DNA of 64,000 bases, taken from Gluconacetobacter takamatsuzukensis (lineage in GTDB: Bacteria > Pseudomonadota > Alphaproteobacteria > Acetobacterales > Acetobacteraceae). This document shows positions 32,137 through 41,345 of this stretch, piece by piece. The translations under genes were made by a program, and so were the position numbers. The stretch's first letter is position 1, and each line of letters opens with the position of its first letter. The notes under the pieces were generated by a model, which saw only the letters and a list, made by a program, of their open reading frames with translations, searched no databases and had not been told where the DNA came from. The DNA lies in NCBI RefSeq assembly GCF_014174275.1, contig NZ_JABEQK010000009.1, positions 110,074 through 174,073 on the forward strand. The letters run 5' to 3'.

Positions 32137-33135
32137 ATGGAGTACATCATCGGTCAGTCCCGCGCAGCCCAGCGCCCGGCAGGCGGCCTGGTTGACGAAG
32201 CAGGGGCCCCGGCAATGGGAACCGCAGCCGCAGGCAACGACGCCGGGATGATCGTCGATGGCAACCAGGACACGTTCATGCAGGACGTGCTGGAAGCCAG
32301 CCGCACCATGCCGGTCCTCGTCGATTTCTGGGCCACCTGGTGCGGGCCGTGCAAGCAGCTGACGCCGGTTCTGGAAAAAATCGTCCGTTCGGCCGGCGGC
32401 CGGGTCAAGCTGGTCAAGATCGATATCGACGCCAACCGTGCCCTGGCCCAGCAGCTGACGCAGGTCGGGCTGCCGCTGCAATCGATTCCGCTGGTCGCGG
32501 CCTTCTGGCAGGGCCAGATTCTCGACCTGTTCCAGGGCGCGCAGCCCGAAAGCGAGATCAAGCGTTTCGTCGAGGGCCTGCTGCAGGCCGCCGGGGGCGG
32601 CACCATGCCAGCCGCCGACCTGCTCGCCGCCGCCCGCGCGGCGCTGGACGCCGGCAGCGCGGAGGAAGCAGCCGGTCTCTATTCCCAGACCATCGAGATC
32701 GAGCCCGAGAACCCGGCCGCCTGGGGCGGCCTGACCCGCGCCCTGATCGCGATGGGCGATGAGGAAGCCGCCGAAGCCGCCCTGGCCGACGTCCCGCCCA
32801 AGATCGCCGATCACGCCGAAATCACCGGCGCCCGCGCCGCCCTGGACCTGAAGCGCGAGGGCCGCAAGGCCGCCGAAGCCGCCGAGGATCTTCGCCGGCG
32901 CCTGGCCGCCAATCCGGCCGACCACGCCGCCCGCTACGAACTGGCGGCGGCGCTGAACGCGGCAGGCCTGCGGCAGGAAGCCGCCGATGAATTGCTGACC
33001 ATCATGCGGCAGGATCGTGGCTGGAATGACGACGCCGCACGGCTGCAACTGATCCGGCTGTTCGAAGCCTGGGGCCACGACGATCCGGCGACCCTGCAGG
33101 CACGGCGCCGCATGTCCTCGCTCCTGTTTTCATGA
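32137..33135 (+). CDS. cnoX: CnoX/YbbN-type thioredoxin-TPR co-chaperone
   Basis: This 332-residue protein has a thioredoxin domain (about 40-155), with the redox motif WCGPC at C69/C72 inside VLVDFWATWCGPCKQL, and a C-terminal TPR-like region (about 165-325; LLAAARAALDAGSAEEAAGL, WGGLTRALIAMGDEEAAEAA). In E. coli and Caulobacter such proteins (CnoX) protect clients from oxidation and pass them to GroEL/DnaK. Presence of both Cys suggests true thiol chemistry. Ribosome-site-like AGGATCGG precedes the ATG. It begins the operon with the LON-domain and Trm112-like genes; its promoter lies in the 194 bp between tRNA-Gly and the start. Confidence 0.88.
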   Translation: MEYIIGQSRAAQRPAGGLVDEAGAPAMGTAAAGNDAGMIVDGNQDTFMQDVLEASRTMPVLVDFWATWCGPCKQLTPVLEKIVRSAGGRVKLVKIDIDANRALAQQLTQVGLPLQSIPLVAAFWQGQILDLFQGAQPESEIKRFVEGLLQAAGGGTMPAADLLAAARAALDAGSAEEAAGLYSQTIEIEPENPAAWGGLTRALIAMGDEEAAEAALADVPPKIADHAEITGARAALDLKREGRKAAEAAEDLRRRLAANPADHAARYELAAALNAAGLRQEAADELLTIMRQDRGWNDDAARLQLIRLFEAWGHDDPATLQARRRMSSLLFS

Positions 33136-33136
33136 C

Positions 33137-33865
33137 GTGCGCCCCCAAGGCCTGCCCGCATTGATCGACGACGACATTCCGCGTGCCGTCCCGCGCCTGC
33201 GGGACATGACACTGGCGGACATGCCAGCCGAACTGGGATTGTTCCCGTTGCGCGAGGTCCTGCTGCTGCCCCGGGGCAAACTGCCGCTGAATGTCTTCGA
33301 GCCACGCTACATCGCGCTGCTCGAGGACGCCCTGGCCGGAACCCGCTTGATCGGCATGATCCAACCGCGCGACGACACGATGGAAGACGAGGACGGCGAG
33401 GATCAGTTTCCGCCGCTCTACGATATCGGCGCCGTCGGCCGCATCACCTCGCTGACCGAACGCGCCGACGGCACCTATGCCGTCACCCTGACCGGCCTGG
33501 CCCGGTTCCGGCTGCTGCGCGAAACCGGCCTGCATCGCGGCTACCGCCGGGCCCGAATCGACGCCTCGTCCTTCGCCAGCGACCTGACCGACAGCGCCGA
33601 CCTCTATTTCGATCGCAGCCGCATGCTCACGGCGCTGCGGCGCTATTGCAGCATGCGGGGATTCGGCACGCGCTGGAACGTGATCGACCAGATGGACGAC
33701 GAGACGCTTCTGATCACCCTGCCGATGATCTGCCCCTTCCCCGCCGCCGAAAAGCAGGCCCTGCTCGAATCCGCCTCGCTGAACGACCGGGCGCGGACAT
33801 TGCAGACGCTGCTGGAACTGGCTGGACACGAACCCGACGACGATGCATCTCACCCACCGGTATGA
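33137..33865 (+). CDS. LON-substrate-binding-domain protein
   Basis: This protein of up to 242 residues consists of the N-terminal substrate-binding domain of Lon protease without ATPase or protease domains. Typical parts are [60 protein letters not shown] and [11 protein letters not shown]. Start choice is open: the GTG at 33137, two bases after the cnoX stop, or an ATG at 33206 that would suit the domain edge better; neither has a clear ribosome site. Standing behind cnoX suggests a role in protein quality control, but that is inference from position. Confidence 0.85.
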   Translation: MRPQGLPALIDDDIPRAVPRLRDMTLADMPAELGLFPLREVLLLPRGKLPLNVFEPRYIALLEDALAGTRLIGMIQPRDDTMEDEDGEDQFPPLYDIGAVGRITSLTERADGTYAVTLTGLARFRLLRETGLHRGYRRARIDASSFASDLTDSADLYFDRSRMLTALRRYCSMRGFGTRWNVIDQMDDETLLITLPMICPFPAAEKQALLESASLNDRARTLQTLLELAGHEPDDDASHPPV

Positions 33866-33905
33866 AGCATCCCAGCAACCAGCCATGCCTACAGGAGACC
33901 AGCCG

Positions 33906-34097
33906 ATGACCGAAACCGCCCAGCCCCCTCTGGACCCGCGCCTGCTGTCGATCCTGGTCTGCCCCGTCACCAAGGGCCCGCTGATCTATGATCGCGAAGC
34001 CGGCGAACTGATCAGCCGCCAGGCCGGCCTGGCCTTCCCGATCCGCGACGGCATCCCCATCATGCTGCCCGACGAAGCCCGCGCAATCGACGCCTGA
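33906..34097 (+). CDS. Trm112/YcaR-like small protein
   Basis: This 63-residue protein has the signature [20 protein letters not shown] and [18 protein letters not shown] of the Trm112p-like (YcaR/UPF0434) family. Only one Cys (CPVTK) is left of the zinc-binding set seen in archaeal and eukaryotic Trm112, which is common in bacterial members. AGGAGA lies 8 nt before the ATG. The family role in bacteria is unclear; eukaryotic relatives activate methyltransferases. Confidence 0.88.
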   Translation: MTETAQPPLDPRLLSILVCPVTKGPLIYDREAGELISRQAGLAFPIRDGIPIMLPDEARAIDA

Positions 34098-34106
34098 ATC
34101 CCCGCG

Positions 34107-34133
34107 TTCCGTCGGCCGGAACGGCCGATGGAA
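34107..34133. terminator. Hairpin after the Trm112-like gene
   Basis: TTCCGTCGGCC / GGCCGATGGAA form an 11-bp stem with one G-U pair and a 5-nt loop, 9 bp after the stop at 34097. There is no U-tract, so termination strength is doubtful. It lies between two converging units (this operon and panC). Confidence 0.4.
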
Positions 34134-34166
34134 TGCCAACGGAGGGGACTGCCCTTTGGCGGGTTT

Positions 34167-34181
34167 CAGGGCAGCGCCCTG
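34167..34181. repeat. Intergenic palindrome CAGGGCAGCGCCCTG, copy 1
   Basis: A 15-bp palindrome with a 3-nt centre, preceded by GGAGGGGACTGCCC-like sequence. The same 15 bases, again after a GGGGAC...CCTT-type run, occur at 41318-41332. Both copies lie between genes at the 3' ends of minus-strand units (panC, DUF2126 gene), so they could act as bidirectional terminators or be a short dispersed repeat. Confidence 0.6.
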
Positions 34182-34198
34182 ACCTTGAACGGCCGCGC

Positions 34199-35080
34199 CT
34201 AAACCCCGGCGACCGAAACCGGCACATTGTCGATCAGCCGGACCCCAGCCAGCCAGGCGGCCACCAGCAACCGCGCCCGCTGGCCGTCGAGGCGCGCCAA
34301 CGGCGCCAGATCCGCTTCGCGCCGCAATTCCAGATACTCGACATTGCTGAACCCGCCGGCCAGCAGGCGTTCGCGCGTCGCGGCCAGAACCGTGCCCACA
34401 GGCTGGCCGCCGGCGATGGCCCGCGCCGCATCGCCCAGCGCCAGTGGCAGCACCCGCGCGCGATCCCGGTCGCCGGGCACCACCAGTCGCCGGTTGCGCG
34501 ACGACATCGCCAACCCGTCGGCCTCGCGCCGGGTCGGACAGGCTTCCACCCGGATCGGAATGTCCAGGTCGGCGGCCATCCGGCGGACGACATGCACCTG
34601 CTGGAAATCCTTCTCGCCGAAGAAGGCCGCATCGGCCTGGCTCTGCAGGAACAGCTTGCACACCACGGTCGCGACCCCGTCGAAATGGCCGGGGCGATGG
34701 GCCCCGCACAGGCCTTCCGACACACCGCGCACCGATATGGTGGTCGCGAAGCCGAGCGGATACATCTCCGCCACCGTCGGCGCGTACAGCACGTGCGCAC
34801 CCGCTTCCGCCAGCAGGCGCGCATCCGCCTCCATGACGCGCGGATAGGTTTCGAGGTCCTCCGGATTATCGAACTGGGTCGGATTGACGAAGATCGAGAC
34901 GATCACCCGGTCGGTCCCGCGCAGGGCCGCGCGCACAAGGCTCAAATGCCCGTCATGCAGCGCGCCCATGGTGGGCACCAGCCCAACCGTCAGCCCGGCC
35001 CGCTTCCAGCCGCGCACCGCATGCCGCAGATCGGTGACGGCATGCACCGTCCGCATGTCCATGGTCAGAGTTTCCAGCAT
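34199..35080 (-). CDS. panC: Pantothenate synthetase
   Basis: This 293-residue cytosolic enzyme joins pantoate and beta-alanine with ATP in coenzyme A synthesis. The nucleotide-binding signature is [18 protein letters not shown] (the HDGH being the HIGH-type motif). Further motifs are [29 protein letters not shown] with the pantoate-binding QQ, and GLAMSSRN, the KMSKS-like loop. The ATG at 35080 gives a normal family length; an internal ATG six codons on is possible. It is a single-gene unit; panB and panD are not in the window. Confidence 0.95.
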   Translation of the reverse strand: MLETLTMDMRTVHAVTDLRHAVRGWKRAGLTVGLVPTMGALHDGHLSLVRAALRGTDRVIVSIFVNPTQFDNPEDLETYPRVMEADARLLAEAGAHVLYAPTVAEMYPLGFATTISVRGVSEGLCGAHRPGHFDGVATVVCKLFLQSQADAAFFGEKDFQQVHVVRRMAADLDIPIRVEACPTRREADGLAMSSRNRRLVVPGDRDRARVLPLALGDAARAIAGGQPVGTVLAATRERLLAGGFSNVEYLELRREADLAPLARLDGQRARLLVAAWLAGVRLIDNVPVSVAGV

Positions 35081-35317
35081 GCTGTCCTGCCGCCCGTTTC
35101 GTGACGTGAATCGTTCCGACCGGTTATATCGGCCCGTTTCCCCGACAAGGAAAGCCCGGCGCCATCTCTTCCGCGTGAGCGGGAATTTCTGCTATGAACG
35201 CGCCCGGTCCGGTGTCCTTCGGACGAAATTCGTGCATGAATTTCGCAGGCCGGCAGGCGACCAGGATATTCTTTTTATCCAGTCTCCGCTGAGCGGATAC
35301 TAGGCAGGAGGCCCCCT

Positions 35318-35473
35318 TTGCTCCAGACGATGCGCTTTATTGGCCTGGCGGCCCTCGTTCTCTCGGTCGCGGCCTGTGGCGGGGGCAAGCACAAGCACCC
35401 TCCGAAGACCCAGAAGGAAGTCTGGCAGAGCCAGGGCTTCGAAGCCGGGCTGAAGACCTCCGCCACCCACTGA
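35318..35473 (+). CDS. Small lipoprotein
   Basis: A 51-residue protein begins at a TTG with AGGAGG 6 nt upstream, a strong ribosome site that decides the start over the ATG at 35330. The N-terminus MLQTMRFIGLAALVLSVAAC is a lipoprotein signal with lipobox VAAC. The mature part is only about 32 residues, starting CGGGKHKHPPKTQKEVWQSQ, basic and His-rich. It would be anchored in a membrane facing the periplasm. I do not recognise a family; small entericidin-like or spacer lipoproteins are comparable in size. A 237-bp region upstream separates it from panC. Confidence 0.6.
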   Translation: MLQTMRFIGLAALVLSVAACGGGKHKHPPKTQKEVWQSQGFEAGLKTSATH

Positions 35474-35480
35474 CCCAGAA

Positions 35481-36398
35481 TCAGGGCGTGTCGTCGATCG
35501 GCTCGGACGGCACGTCTTCCCACTCGTCGGCAGGCACCAGGTCCACGCCCACCTTCAGCTTGTCGTTGCCGCCCCCCAAGATCAGCCCATGCACCGGGCT
35601 GATGTCAGCATAATCGCGCCCCCAGCCCAGCACGACATGCTCGTCGCGCATCACGATGCCATTGGTGGGGTCCAGCCCGATCCAGCCATGAGCCGGCCCC
35701 AGCCATGCCCCGACCCAGGCGTGGGACTGGTCGGAGCCCAGCCGTCGCGCCTGCCCCGGCGGGGGGCGGGTGCGGATATAGCCGGACATGTAGCGCGCCG
35801 GCACGCCGATCCAGCGCAGCGCGCTGATCATCAGATGCGTGAAATCCTGGCACACACCCTCGCGCCGGGCCAGGACCTGCTCGACCGGGGTCGACAGCGT
35901 CGTCACCCCGGCACGAAAGCGGAAATCGGTGTAGATCCGCGCATTCAAGTCCAGCAGCGCGGCCAGGACCGACCGGCCGGGGGTGAACGACAAGGCCGCA
36001 TAATCGCCCGCCGCCGCATTGGCCGCGCACATCGGGCTGTCGAACAGAAACTCCGCCACCTGCCATGCCGACGCGCCCCCCGCGCGCGCAAGGGCGGCCA
36101 GATCCTCCCATGACAGGGTGGCATCCTCGGGCGGCGGCGGAGCAAACGCCACCTCCACCTCCGATTCGGCCAGCACATCGAAGCTGCTGTGCGGGGCCTC
36201 GTGATACAGCCAGGCGATCAGGTTGCCGAAATAATCGACGCCATCCACCCGCCGCACCGGCGGCGGCGTCACCTCCAGCCGGGTCCAGCGCACGCTCTGC
36301 CCCGGCAGGTCGCGCGGCGTCACATGCACGATATGGGCAGCCAGGTCGACCGGACTGCCATAGGCGTACCGGGTCAGGTGGCGAACGCGATAGATCAT
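35481..36398 (-). CDS. Transglutaminase-like cysteine protein (system A)
   Basis: This 305-residue protein has an N-terminal beta domain (MIYRVRHLTRYAYGSPVDLA) and a transglutaminase-like core. Catalytic triad candidates are C183 (REGVCQDFTHL), H226 (DQSHAWVGAW) and D243 (IGLDPTNG). Members act as peptidases or amide-forming enzymes. The ATG at 36398 overlaps the stop of the ATP-grasp/alpha-E gene. COG1305-type proteins of this kind are regularly found with those partners and are thought to trim or attach the peptide made by the ATP-grasp enzyme, which is a prediction from comparative genomics and not a proven activity. Confidence 0.87.
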   Translation of the reverse strand: MIYRVRHLTRYAYGSPVDLAAHIVHVTPRDLPGQSVRWTRLEVTPPPVRRVDGVDYFGNLIAWLYHEAPHSSFDVLAESEVEVAFAPPPPEDATLSWEDLAALARAGGASAWQVAEFLFDSPMCAANAAAGDYAALSFTPGRSVLAALLDLNARIYTDFRFRAGVTTLSTPVEQVLARREGVCQDFTHLMISALRWIGVPARYMSGYIRTRPPPGQARRLGSDQSHAWVGAWLGPAHGWIGLDPTNGIVMRDEHVVLGWGRDYADISPVHGLILGGGNDKLKVGVDLVPADEWEDVPSEPIDDTP

Positions 36399-38893
36399 GA
36401 TTCGTCCGGTGCCTCGCCACGATCGACGCCCCGCAAGCCCCCAACCGCGCGCGGCGAAGTCAGGACGACGAAATACCGCCGTGCGATCTGCTGGCCCAGG
36501 TCGCGCAGCCCGGCATGGATATCCAGCAGCCGCTCCGGCAGCGCCGCCGCCGCGGCATCCTGCTGCGGCGCCGACAGGACATCGTCCACCACCCCGTGCA
36601 AACGCTCCATGACCATGCCTGCAGCACCGGCCAGGCCCGTTCCGTCGCTGGGGTCCAGATCGGCCAGCGCCTCGGCCACCATCGCCATCTGGCTGGCCAC
36701 CCCGCGCGGATTGCCGCCGTCCAGCAGCAGCAGGTCCAGCACCGGAGCCGGCTGGAAAACCGCGAAATAGCGCGACCGATAGGTAATGGCGCAATCGCTG
36801 AGTTCCAGCATCAGCCGCAACGCCCCCTCCATCCGGCCGCGCTGCGAGACATCCTTCTGGCGCAGGATCAGCGCCATCGATGCCAGGATCGCGCCGGCCC
36901 GCTCGATCCGGCGGCCCAGTTCCAGGAATTGCCGGCCACCGCTGCGCACCATGTTTTCCGCCGTCAGGCCGGAAATCGTCGCGCCATAGCGCAGCAGGCT
37001 GTCGGTCACGCGCCCCACGCGCTCCAGCGTGCGCCCGGCATCACCCGTCACCCGCGCATCGCGCAACTGGCTGCGCAGCGCATCGGTGCCCTGGACGATG
37101 GTCTCGAAGGTCTCGACCGTCATCCGGTCCCGCAATCCCGCCGACACCCGGGCGATTTCGGACAGAAGCCGCTGGGGCATGCCGGCATCGAGCGTGACGG
37201 CGGCCAGCGCCCGCACCTGGGTCGCAAAACCCGCGCCGGCCATGCTTTCGTCCTGCAACAGGCCGATCTGGACCGCCAGGCGCAGCACGGTTTCCAGCTC
37301 CGCCCGCTCGCGCGGCGACCCGTCGATCCGGCCGACCCGGCGCGTCAGCACGCGCAGGACGCGCCCGGCATCCTCCAGTTGTTCAAGATAGCGGCCAAGC
37401 CAGTAGAAATCGTCGGCCGCCCGGCTGGGCAGATCTCCCTGCCCCCGCCGAATAGTCAGGACCGGCATGGGCGGGGCGGCGATACCGACCAGGTTCCGGC
37501 TGTCCTCGACCGTCACCCACACATCCTTGGTGATGCTGTGGCCACCGCGCGCGCGATCCATGGGGCCGCCGGGCGGCAGGTCGGAATCGGGCAGCAGGCG
37601 CGCCATGCCGCCCGGCATGACCTGCCAGCCGCCGCCGTCGAACAATGCGAACAGGCGCAGCACGATCGCCCCGGGCTCGATCCCGGCCGGCCGGATCGCC
37701 GGCATCACCGACGGCGCCAGCGCCTCGACAGCCACAAACCGGTCCGGGGTGCGCCGCAGGGCGGCCAGCACGCTGTCCTTCGCACGGTCCAGGCGGCAGG
37801 ACGCCCCCCGGGTACAGGCGCTGTCCCGCAGCCACCAGCGGCTCCGGTCCCCCGCCAGCAGGGCGTCGACCCCATGGTGCGCCGGCCAGAGCGCCGGCAC
37901 GTCGGGCAGTTTCAGCTCTTCGCCGATCAGGCGTCGGGCCAGGGCCGGCATGAACGCGGCCAGGCCCGGGGCTTCGACCAAGCCCGATGCCGGATGGTTC
38001 ACCAGATGGACCGCGCCGCCGCGCGCCGCATCCAGCAGTCCGGCAATGCCGGGCGTGCTGCCACCCTCCAGTTCCAGGGGGTCGACCGTCCACCCGTCCT
38101 GGCGCAACAGCAGCACGTCCACCCGCCGCAGGCCGCGCACCGTCTTCAGCCACAGCATGCCGTCGCGCACCGCCAGGTCGCCGGCCTCGGCCAGCACGCA
38201 GCCCAGCTCCCGTGCCAGGATCACATGCTCCGCCCACAACGTGCCGCGCGGCCCCGGCGTCAGCAGCGCCAGGCCGGGATTGCGGTCCGGCAGCCCGGCC
38301 AGCCGATGCAGGCTGTCCTGCCAGGCATCGAAGAAAGGCGACAAAGGCTGGACCTCGCGCCCCGCGAACAGTTCCGGCAGCGTCCGGGTCATCTGCCGCC
38401 GGTTTTCCAGCGCCTGGCCGATGCCGTTGGCACGCGCCACCCGGTCGGCCGCCACATGCCACGCGCCATCCGGGCCGCGAATCAGGTCCACCGCATAGAA
38501 ATTCAGGAACGCGCCCGAAACCGGCCCTCCCATGCGCAGAAAGCCCGGCGCCGGATAGACCAGGGCCGGCGGCAGCATCCCATCCGCCAGCAGGGCGCGC
38601 GGCCCGTACAGATCACGCAGCGTCGCCTCCAGCACGCGGGCACGCTGCACCACCCCTTCCGAAAGGCGGGCAAATTCCTGCGCGGTCAGCAGCAGCGGAA
38701 CCGGGTCGCATCCGGCGGCGGCACCTTCGATGGGGCCGGTCTGGTCGTGCAGGGCACGCGCCATCTGCCTGCCGCGTTCCAGCAGTTCACGATGGCCGAG
38801 ATCGCTGATCGCGCCAAGCAGGCGACGCCAATGAGGCCGGACGCCGCCATGACCGTCAACCATCTCGTCAACAGGGATGGGCGCCATGTTCAT
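36395..38893 (-). CDS. Fused circularly permuted ATP-grasp and alpha-E protein (system A)
   Basis: This 832-residue protein corresponds to two genes of system B in one chain. Residues about 75-470 form the circularly permuted ATP-grasp (COG2308-like) part, with RARVLEATLRDLYGPRALLA, LTPGPRGTLWAEHVILAREL, DGMLWLKTVRGLRRVDVLLL and DRFVAVEALAPSV. Residues about 485-815 form an alpha-helical alpha-E (DUF403/COG2307) part, with SRAADDFYWLGRYLEQLEDA and GRQFLELGRRIERAGAILAS. In 494-residue stand-alone ATP-grasp proteins of this class a peptide or amide bond is the predicted product. The start at 38893 has no clear ribosome site; an ATG two codons on is equally possible. Confidence 0.87.
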   Translation of the reverse strand: MNMAPIPVDEMVDGHGGVRPHWRRLLGAISDLGHRELLERGRQMARALHDQTGPIEGAAAGCDPVPLLLTAQEFARLSEGVVQRARVLEATLRDLYGPRALLADGMLPPALVYPAPGFLRMGGPVSGAFLNFYAVDLIRGPDGAWHVAADRVARANGIGQALENRRQMTRTLPELFAGREVQPLSPFFDAWQDSLHRLAGLPDRNPGLALLTPGPRGTLWAEHVILARELGCVLAEAGDLAVRDGMLWLKTVRGLRRVDVLLLRQDGWTVDPLELEGGSTPGIAGLLDAARGGAVHLVNHPASGLVEAPGLAAFMPALARRLIGEELKLPDVPALWPAHHGVDALLAGDRSRWWLRDSACTRGASCRLDRAKDSVLAALRRTPDRFVAVEALAPSVMPAIRPAGIEPGAIVLRLFALFDGGGWQVMPGGMARLLPDSDLPPGGPMDRARGGHSITKDVWVTVEDSRNLVGIAAPPMPVLTIRRGQGDLPSRAADDFYWLGRYLEQLEDAGRVLRVLTRRVGRIDGSPRERAELETVLRLAVQIGLLQDESMAGAGFATQVRALAAVTLDAGMPQRLLSEIARVSAGLRDRMTVETFETIVQGTDALRSQLRDARVTGDAGRTLERVGRVTDSLLRYGATISGLTAENMVRSGGRQFLELGRRIERAGAILASMALILRQKDVSQRGRMEGALRLMLELSDCAITYRSRYFAVFQPAPVLDLLLLDGGNPRGVASQMAMVAEALADLDPSDGTGLAGAAGMVMERLHGVVDDVLSAPQQDAAAAALPERLLDIHAGLRDLGQQIARRYFVVLTSPRAVGGLRGVDRGEAPDES

Positions 38894-38966
38894 GATGCAT
38901 GGTTGTATGGGCGAAGCCGCGCCAACAGTAAACGGTCTTGCGCGCGGTCCCGCCCGGACGGCGCAC

Positions 38967-40037
38967 TCAGTCGGGCGCGGCGCCGTGGATCAGATCATGG
39001 ATGTAGCCCAGTTTTTCCAGCACCGGCGGCGCCAGGACAAACGGGTAGAAATCCATCTGGCCCATCGAGCGGTTCAGGCTGTTGATCGCATAGGTCAGCG
39101 GCAGCCACGCCTCGGCGATGCGCGCGAACGGCCCGGCGGCATAGGGATTGAACGCGACCTCGGCCTGCAGGGACGGATCGTCGGACACATGGATATCGAT
39201 CGACAGGCCATAGGCCCGGGCGGTTTCCAGGGTGGAGACGATATGCAGGTAATGCGCCCAGGTCTCGGCAAAATCCTCCCACGGATGGGTGGTGGCATAG
39301 TCGCTGACATAATGGTCCTGCCAGTTGGGGGGCGCCCCCACCTGATAATGATGCTGCAACGCCGCCTGATAATCGGCCCGCTCGTCCCCGAACAGGGCGC
39401 GGAAATCGTCCAGATGCTCCCCGTCGCGCACCAGGACGTTCCAGTAATAATGGCCGATCTCATGCCGGAAATGGCCCAGCAGGGTACGATAATGCTCCCC
39501 CATCTCCACCCGCATCGCCTCGCGCTGGGCATCGTCGGCCTCGCGCAGCGCAATGGTGATCAAGCCGTCCTGATGACCGGTCAGCACCTTGCCGCCATCG
39601 GGCGGATCCCCCAGGAAATCGAAGACCAACCCGCCGTCAGGGTCCTCCTGCCGGGTCACGATCGGCAAGTTCAGGCGCAGCAGGGTATAGACCAGCCGGT
39701 GCTTCGCCGTTTCCAGCTTGCGCCACTGGTCCAGATGCCCCTCTCCCGACAGATCCGGGATTGTCCGGTTCAGCCGGCAGGCCAGGCAATAGGCATCCCC
39801 CCCGGCCGGCACCAGCCAGTTGCACGCCCCCCGGTCGGCATTGGTGCAGAAGCGATAGGCCGACCCCGCCGCCACTTTCGACAAGGGCCGCCAGGTACCC
39901 TCCTCGCCCGCCACCGGCTCCAGCGCACTGAGGTCGTTTTCCTCGGGCAGGTAACCCAAGGTATGACCGCATCGCTCGCAGGCCGTGTTCTCGAAGAACA
40001 GGACCTGATTGCAGGCCTGGCAGGCAAACAGCTTCAT
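38967..40037 (-). CDS. Zinc-ribbon zincin-like metallopeptidase
   Basis: This 356-residue protein has an N-terminal zinc ribbon with four Cys pairs (C6/C9, C20/C23, C64/C72, C84/C87) and a metallopeptidase core around HEIGHYYW (residues 192-199). The third ligand is probably the Glu in WEDFAETWAHYLH. This matches the 'putative zinc-binding metallopeptidase' family (DUF2248-like), found beside ATP-grasp/alpha-E/transglutaminase genes in many proteobacteria. It could process or degrade the product of system A. It lies 73 bp upstream of the fused gene on the same strand, so they may share a transcript. Confidence 0.82.
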   Translation of the reverse strand: MKLFACQACNQVLFFENTACERCGHTLGYLPEENDLSALEPVAGEEGTWRPLSKVAAGSAYRFCTNADRGACNWLVPAGGDAYCLACRLNRTIPDLSGEGHLDQWRKLETAKHRLVYTLLRLNLPIVTRQEDPDGGLVFDFLGDPPDGGKVLTGHQDGLITIALREADDAQREAMRVEMGEHYRTLLGHFRHEIGHYYWNVLVRDGEHLDDFRALFGDERADYQAALQHHYQVGAPPNWQDHYVSDYATTHPWEDFAETWAHYLHIVSTLETARAYGLSIDIHVSDDPSLQAEVAFNPYAAGPFARIAEAWLPLTYAINSLNRSMGQMDFYPFVLAPPVLEKLGYIHDLIHGAAPD

Positions 40038-40172
40038 GATGGGGGCTCCGGGAGTATTTCTCTTGCCCGTACAACGCTGTAACCGGCTGGGCGTTCCGTT
40101 CGTCGGGCAGCGGGTTCGGGACAGGCAGAGGCTTACTGTGCCGATTGCAATCGCGCCTGACCCGACATCACA

Positions 40173-41255
40173 TCAGAACGATGCCCCGAATCTCGCCAGC
40201 CCATGCGCGATCAAACGGTCGATAATCTCCGCATAACCGACGCCACTGGCCGCCATGACCTTGGAATACATGCTGATATCCGTGAAACCGGGAATGGTGT
40301 TGAGTTCGTTGATCAGGATTCCCCAATCGGGCGTCACGAAGAAATCGGCACGCGCCATGCCGTCACAACCCAGCGCCCGGAATGCCCGCGATGCGAGAGA
40401 CCGGATTTCATCCTCGATTCCGGCAGGCAATTCCGCCGGCACATGCAGCCCGGCACCATCCTTGTCGATATATTTGGCATCATAGGTATAGAACCCATGG
40501 CGATCCGCCGGAACGATTTCACCGGTCCGCGAGACGAACAGCGTGCCGTCCGTGCCTTCCAGGACCGCACATTCGATCTCGCGCCCCCGGATGAATTGTT
40601 CGGCCAGCAGCTTCGTGTCGTGGCGAAACCCTTCGGATAATGCGCTGTCATACTCCGCCGCGGTCGAAACCCTGCTGACCCCGACCGACGAACCCTGCCG
40701 CGCGGGCTTGATAAAGACGGGCAGGCCCAGCGCCCGTTCCAGCTCCTCAAAACCCGGCACGGCACCGGGATGAATCGTGACCGACCGGGCCGCGGGAATT
40801 CCGGCCTCGTTGAAGAGTCTCTTGGCGATGTCCTTGTCCAGGGCATTCGCCGATCCGGGAATGCCACAGCCGGCCAGCGGCACGCGCGCCACTTCCGCCA
40901 CCCCCTGCACCGCGCCATCTTCACCATGCAGACCATGCAGGACGGGAAAGAGGATATCGATCCCAGGCAATTCACAGGGAATGCCCTCCACGGGAAGGGC
41001 AATGACGCGGCCACACCCGCCCGGCACGAAACAGAGTTCCGTCCCATGGGCAGGCTGCGCAAGGGCACCATCCGCAAAATCGCTCAACACCCACCTCCCG
41101 TCACGGGTGACGAAAATCGGCACTGGGTCGTATTTTTCGGAAGAAAGCGCCTTCATGACATTGGTCGCGGAAAGCACCGAGACATCATGCTCTTCCGACC
41201 GCCCGCCAAACAGGATGCCAACGCGCACCCTGTCCGCCTTGCCGCCCGTTCTCAT
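40173..41255 (-). CDS. ddl: D-alanine--D-alanine ligase, DdlA-like
   Basis: This 360-residue ATP-grasp enzyme makes D-Ala-D-Ala for peptidoglycan. Motifs are VGILFGGRSEEHDVSVLSA, FPVLHGLHGEDGAVQG, the DKDIAKRL lid helix, VFIKPARQGSSVGV, the omega-loop FYTYDAKY (the Tyr and Lys fit D-Ala specificity rather than the D-lactate type) and FFVTPDWGILINELNTIPGF (metal ligands). It is not next to murB/murC/ftsQ as the cell-division copy usually is, so this may be a second ligase. Its location between two other ATP-grasp peptide-bond systems raises the possibility that it supplies a dipeptide to them. Confidence 0.92.
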   Translation of the reverse strand: MRTGGKADRVRVGILFGGRSEEHDVSVLSATNVMKALSSEKYDPVPIFVTRDGRWVLSDFADGALAQPAHGTELCFVPGGCGRVIALPVEGIPCELPGIDILFPVLHGLHGEDGAVQGVAEVARVPLAGCGIPGSANALDKDIAKRLFNEAGIPAARSVTIHPGAVPGFEELERALGLPVFIKPARQGSSVGVSRVSTAAEYDSALSEGFRHDTKLLAEQFIRGREIECAVLEGTDGTLFVSRTGEIVPADRHGFYTYDAKYIDKDGAGLHVPAELPAGIEDEIRSLASRAFRALGCDGMARADFFVTPDWGILINELNTIPGFTDISMYSKVMAASGVGYAEIIDRLIAHGLARFGASF

Positions 41256-41317
41256 CCGTCATGCCTCGCCACGGTCAACCCCAAGGGGCGAAGGGGACGA
41301 CCGCCCCCTTCCGGGTG

Positions 41318-41332
41318 CAGGGCAGCGCCCTG
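41318..41332. repeat. Intergenic palindrome CAGGGCAGCGCCCTG, copy 2
   Basis: This copy is the same as the one at 34167-34181 and lies within an extended stem (GGTGCAGGGC / GCCCTGCATC). It is 14 bp past the stop of the DUF2126 gene and just upstream of ddl. On the minus strand it could end the DUF2126 transcript before ddl. Confidence 0.6.
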
Positions 41333-41345
41333 CATCACCCCACCC

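Noticed and set aside
36515..39085. A plus-strand open frame of 856 codons
   Set aside because: It lies opposite the well-supported ATP-grasp-alpha-E fusion and has no domain or ribosome site.
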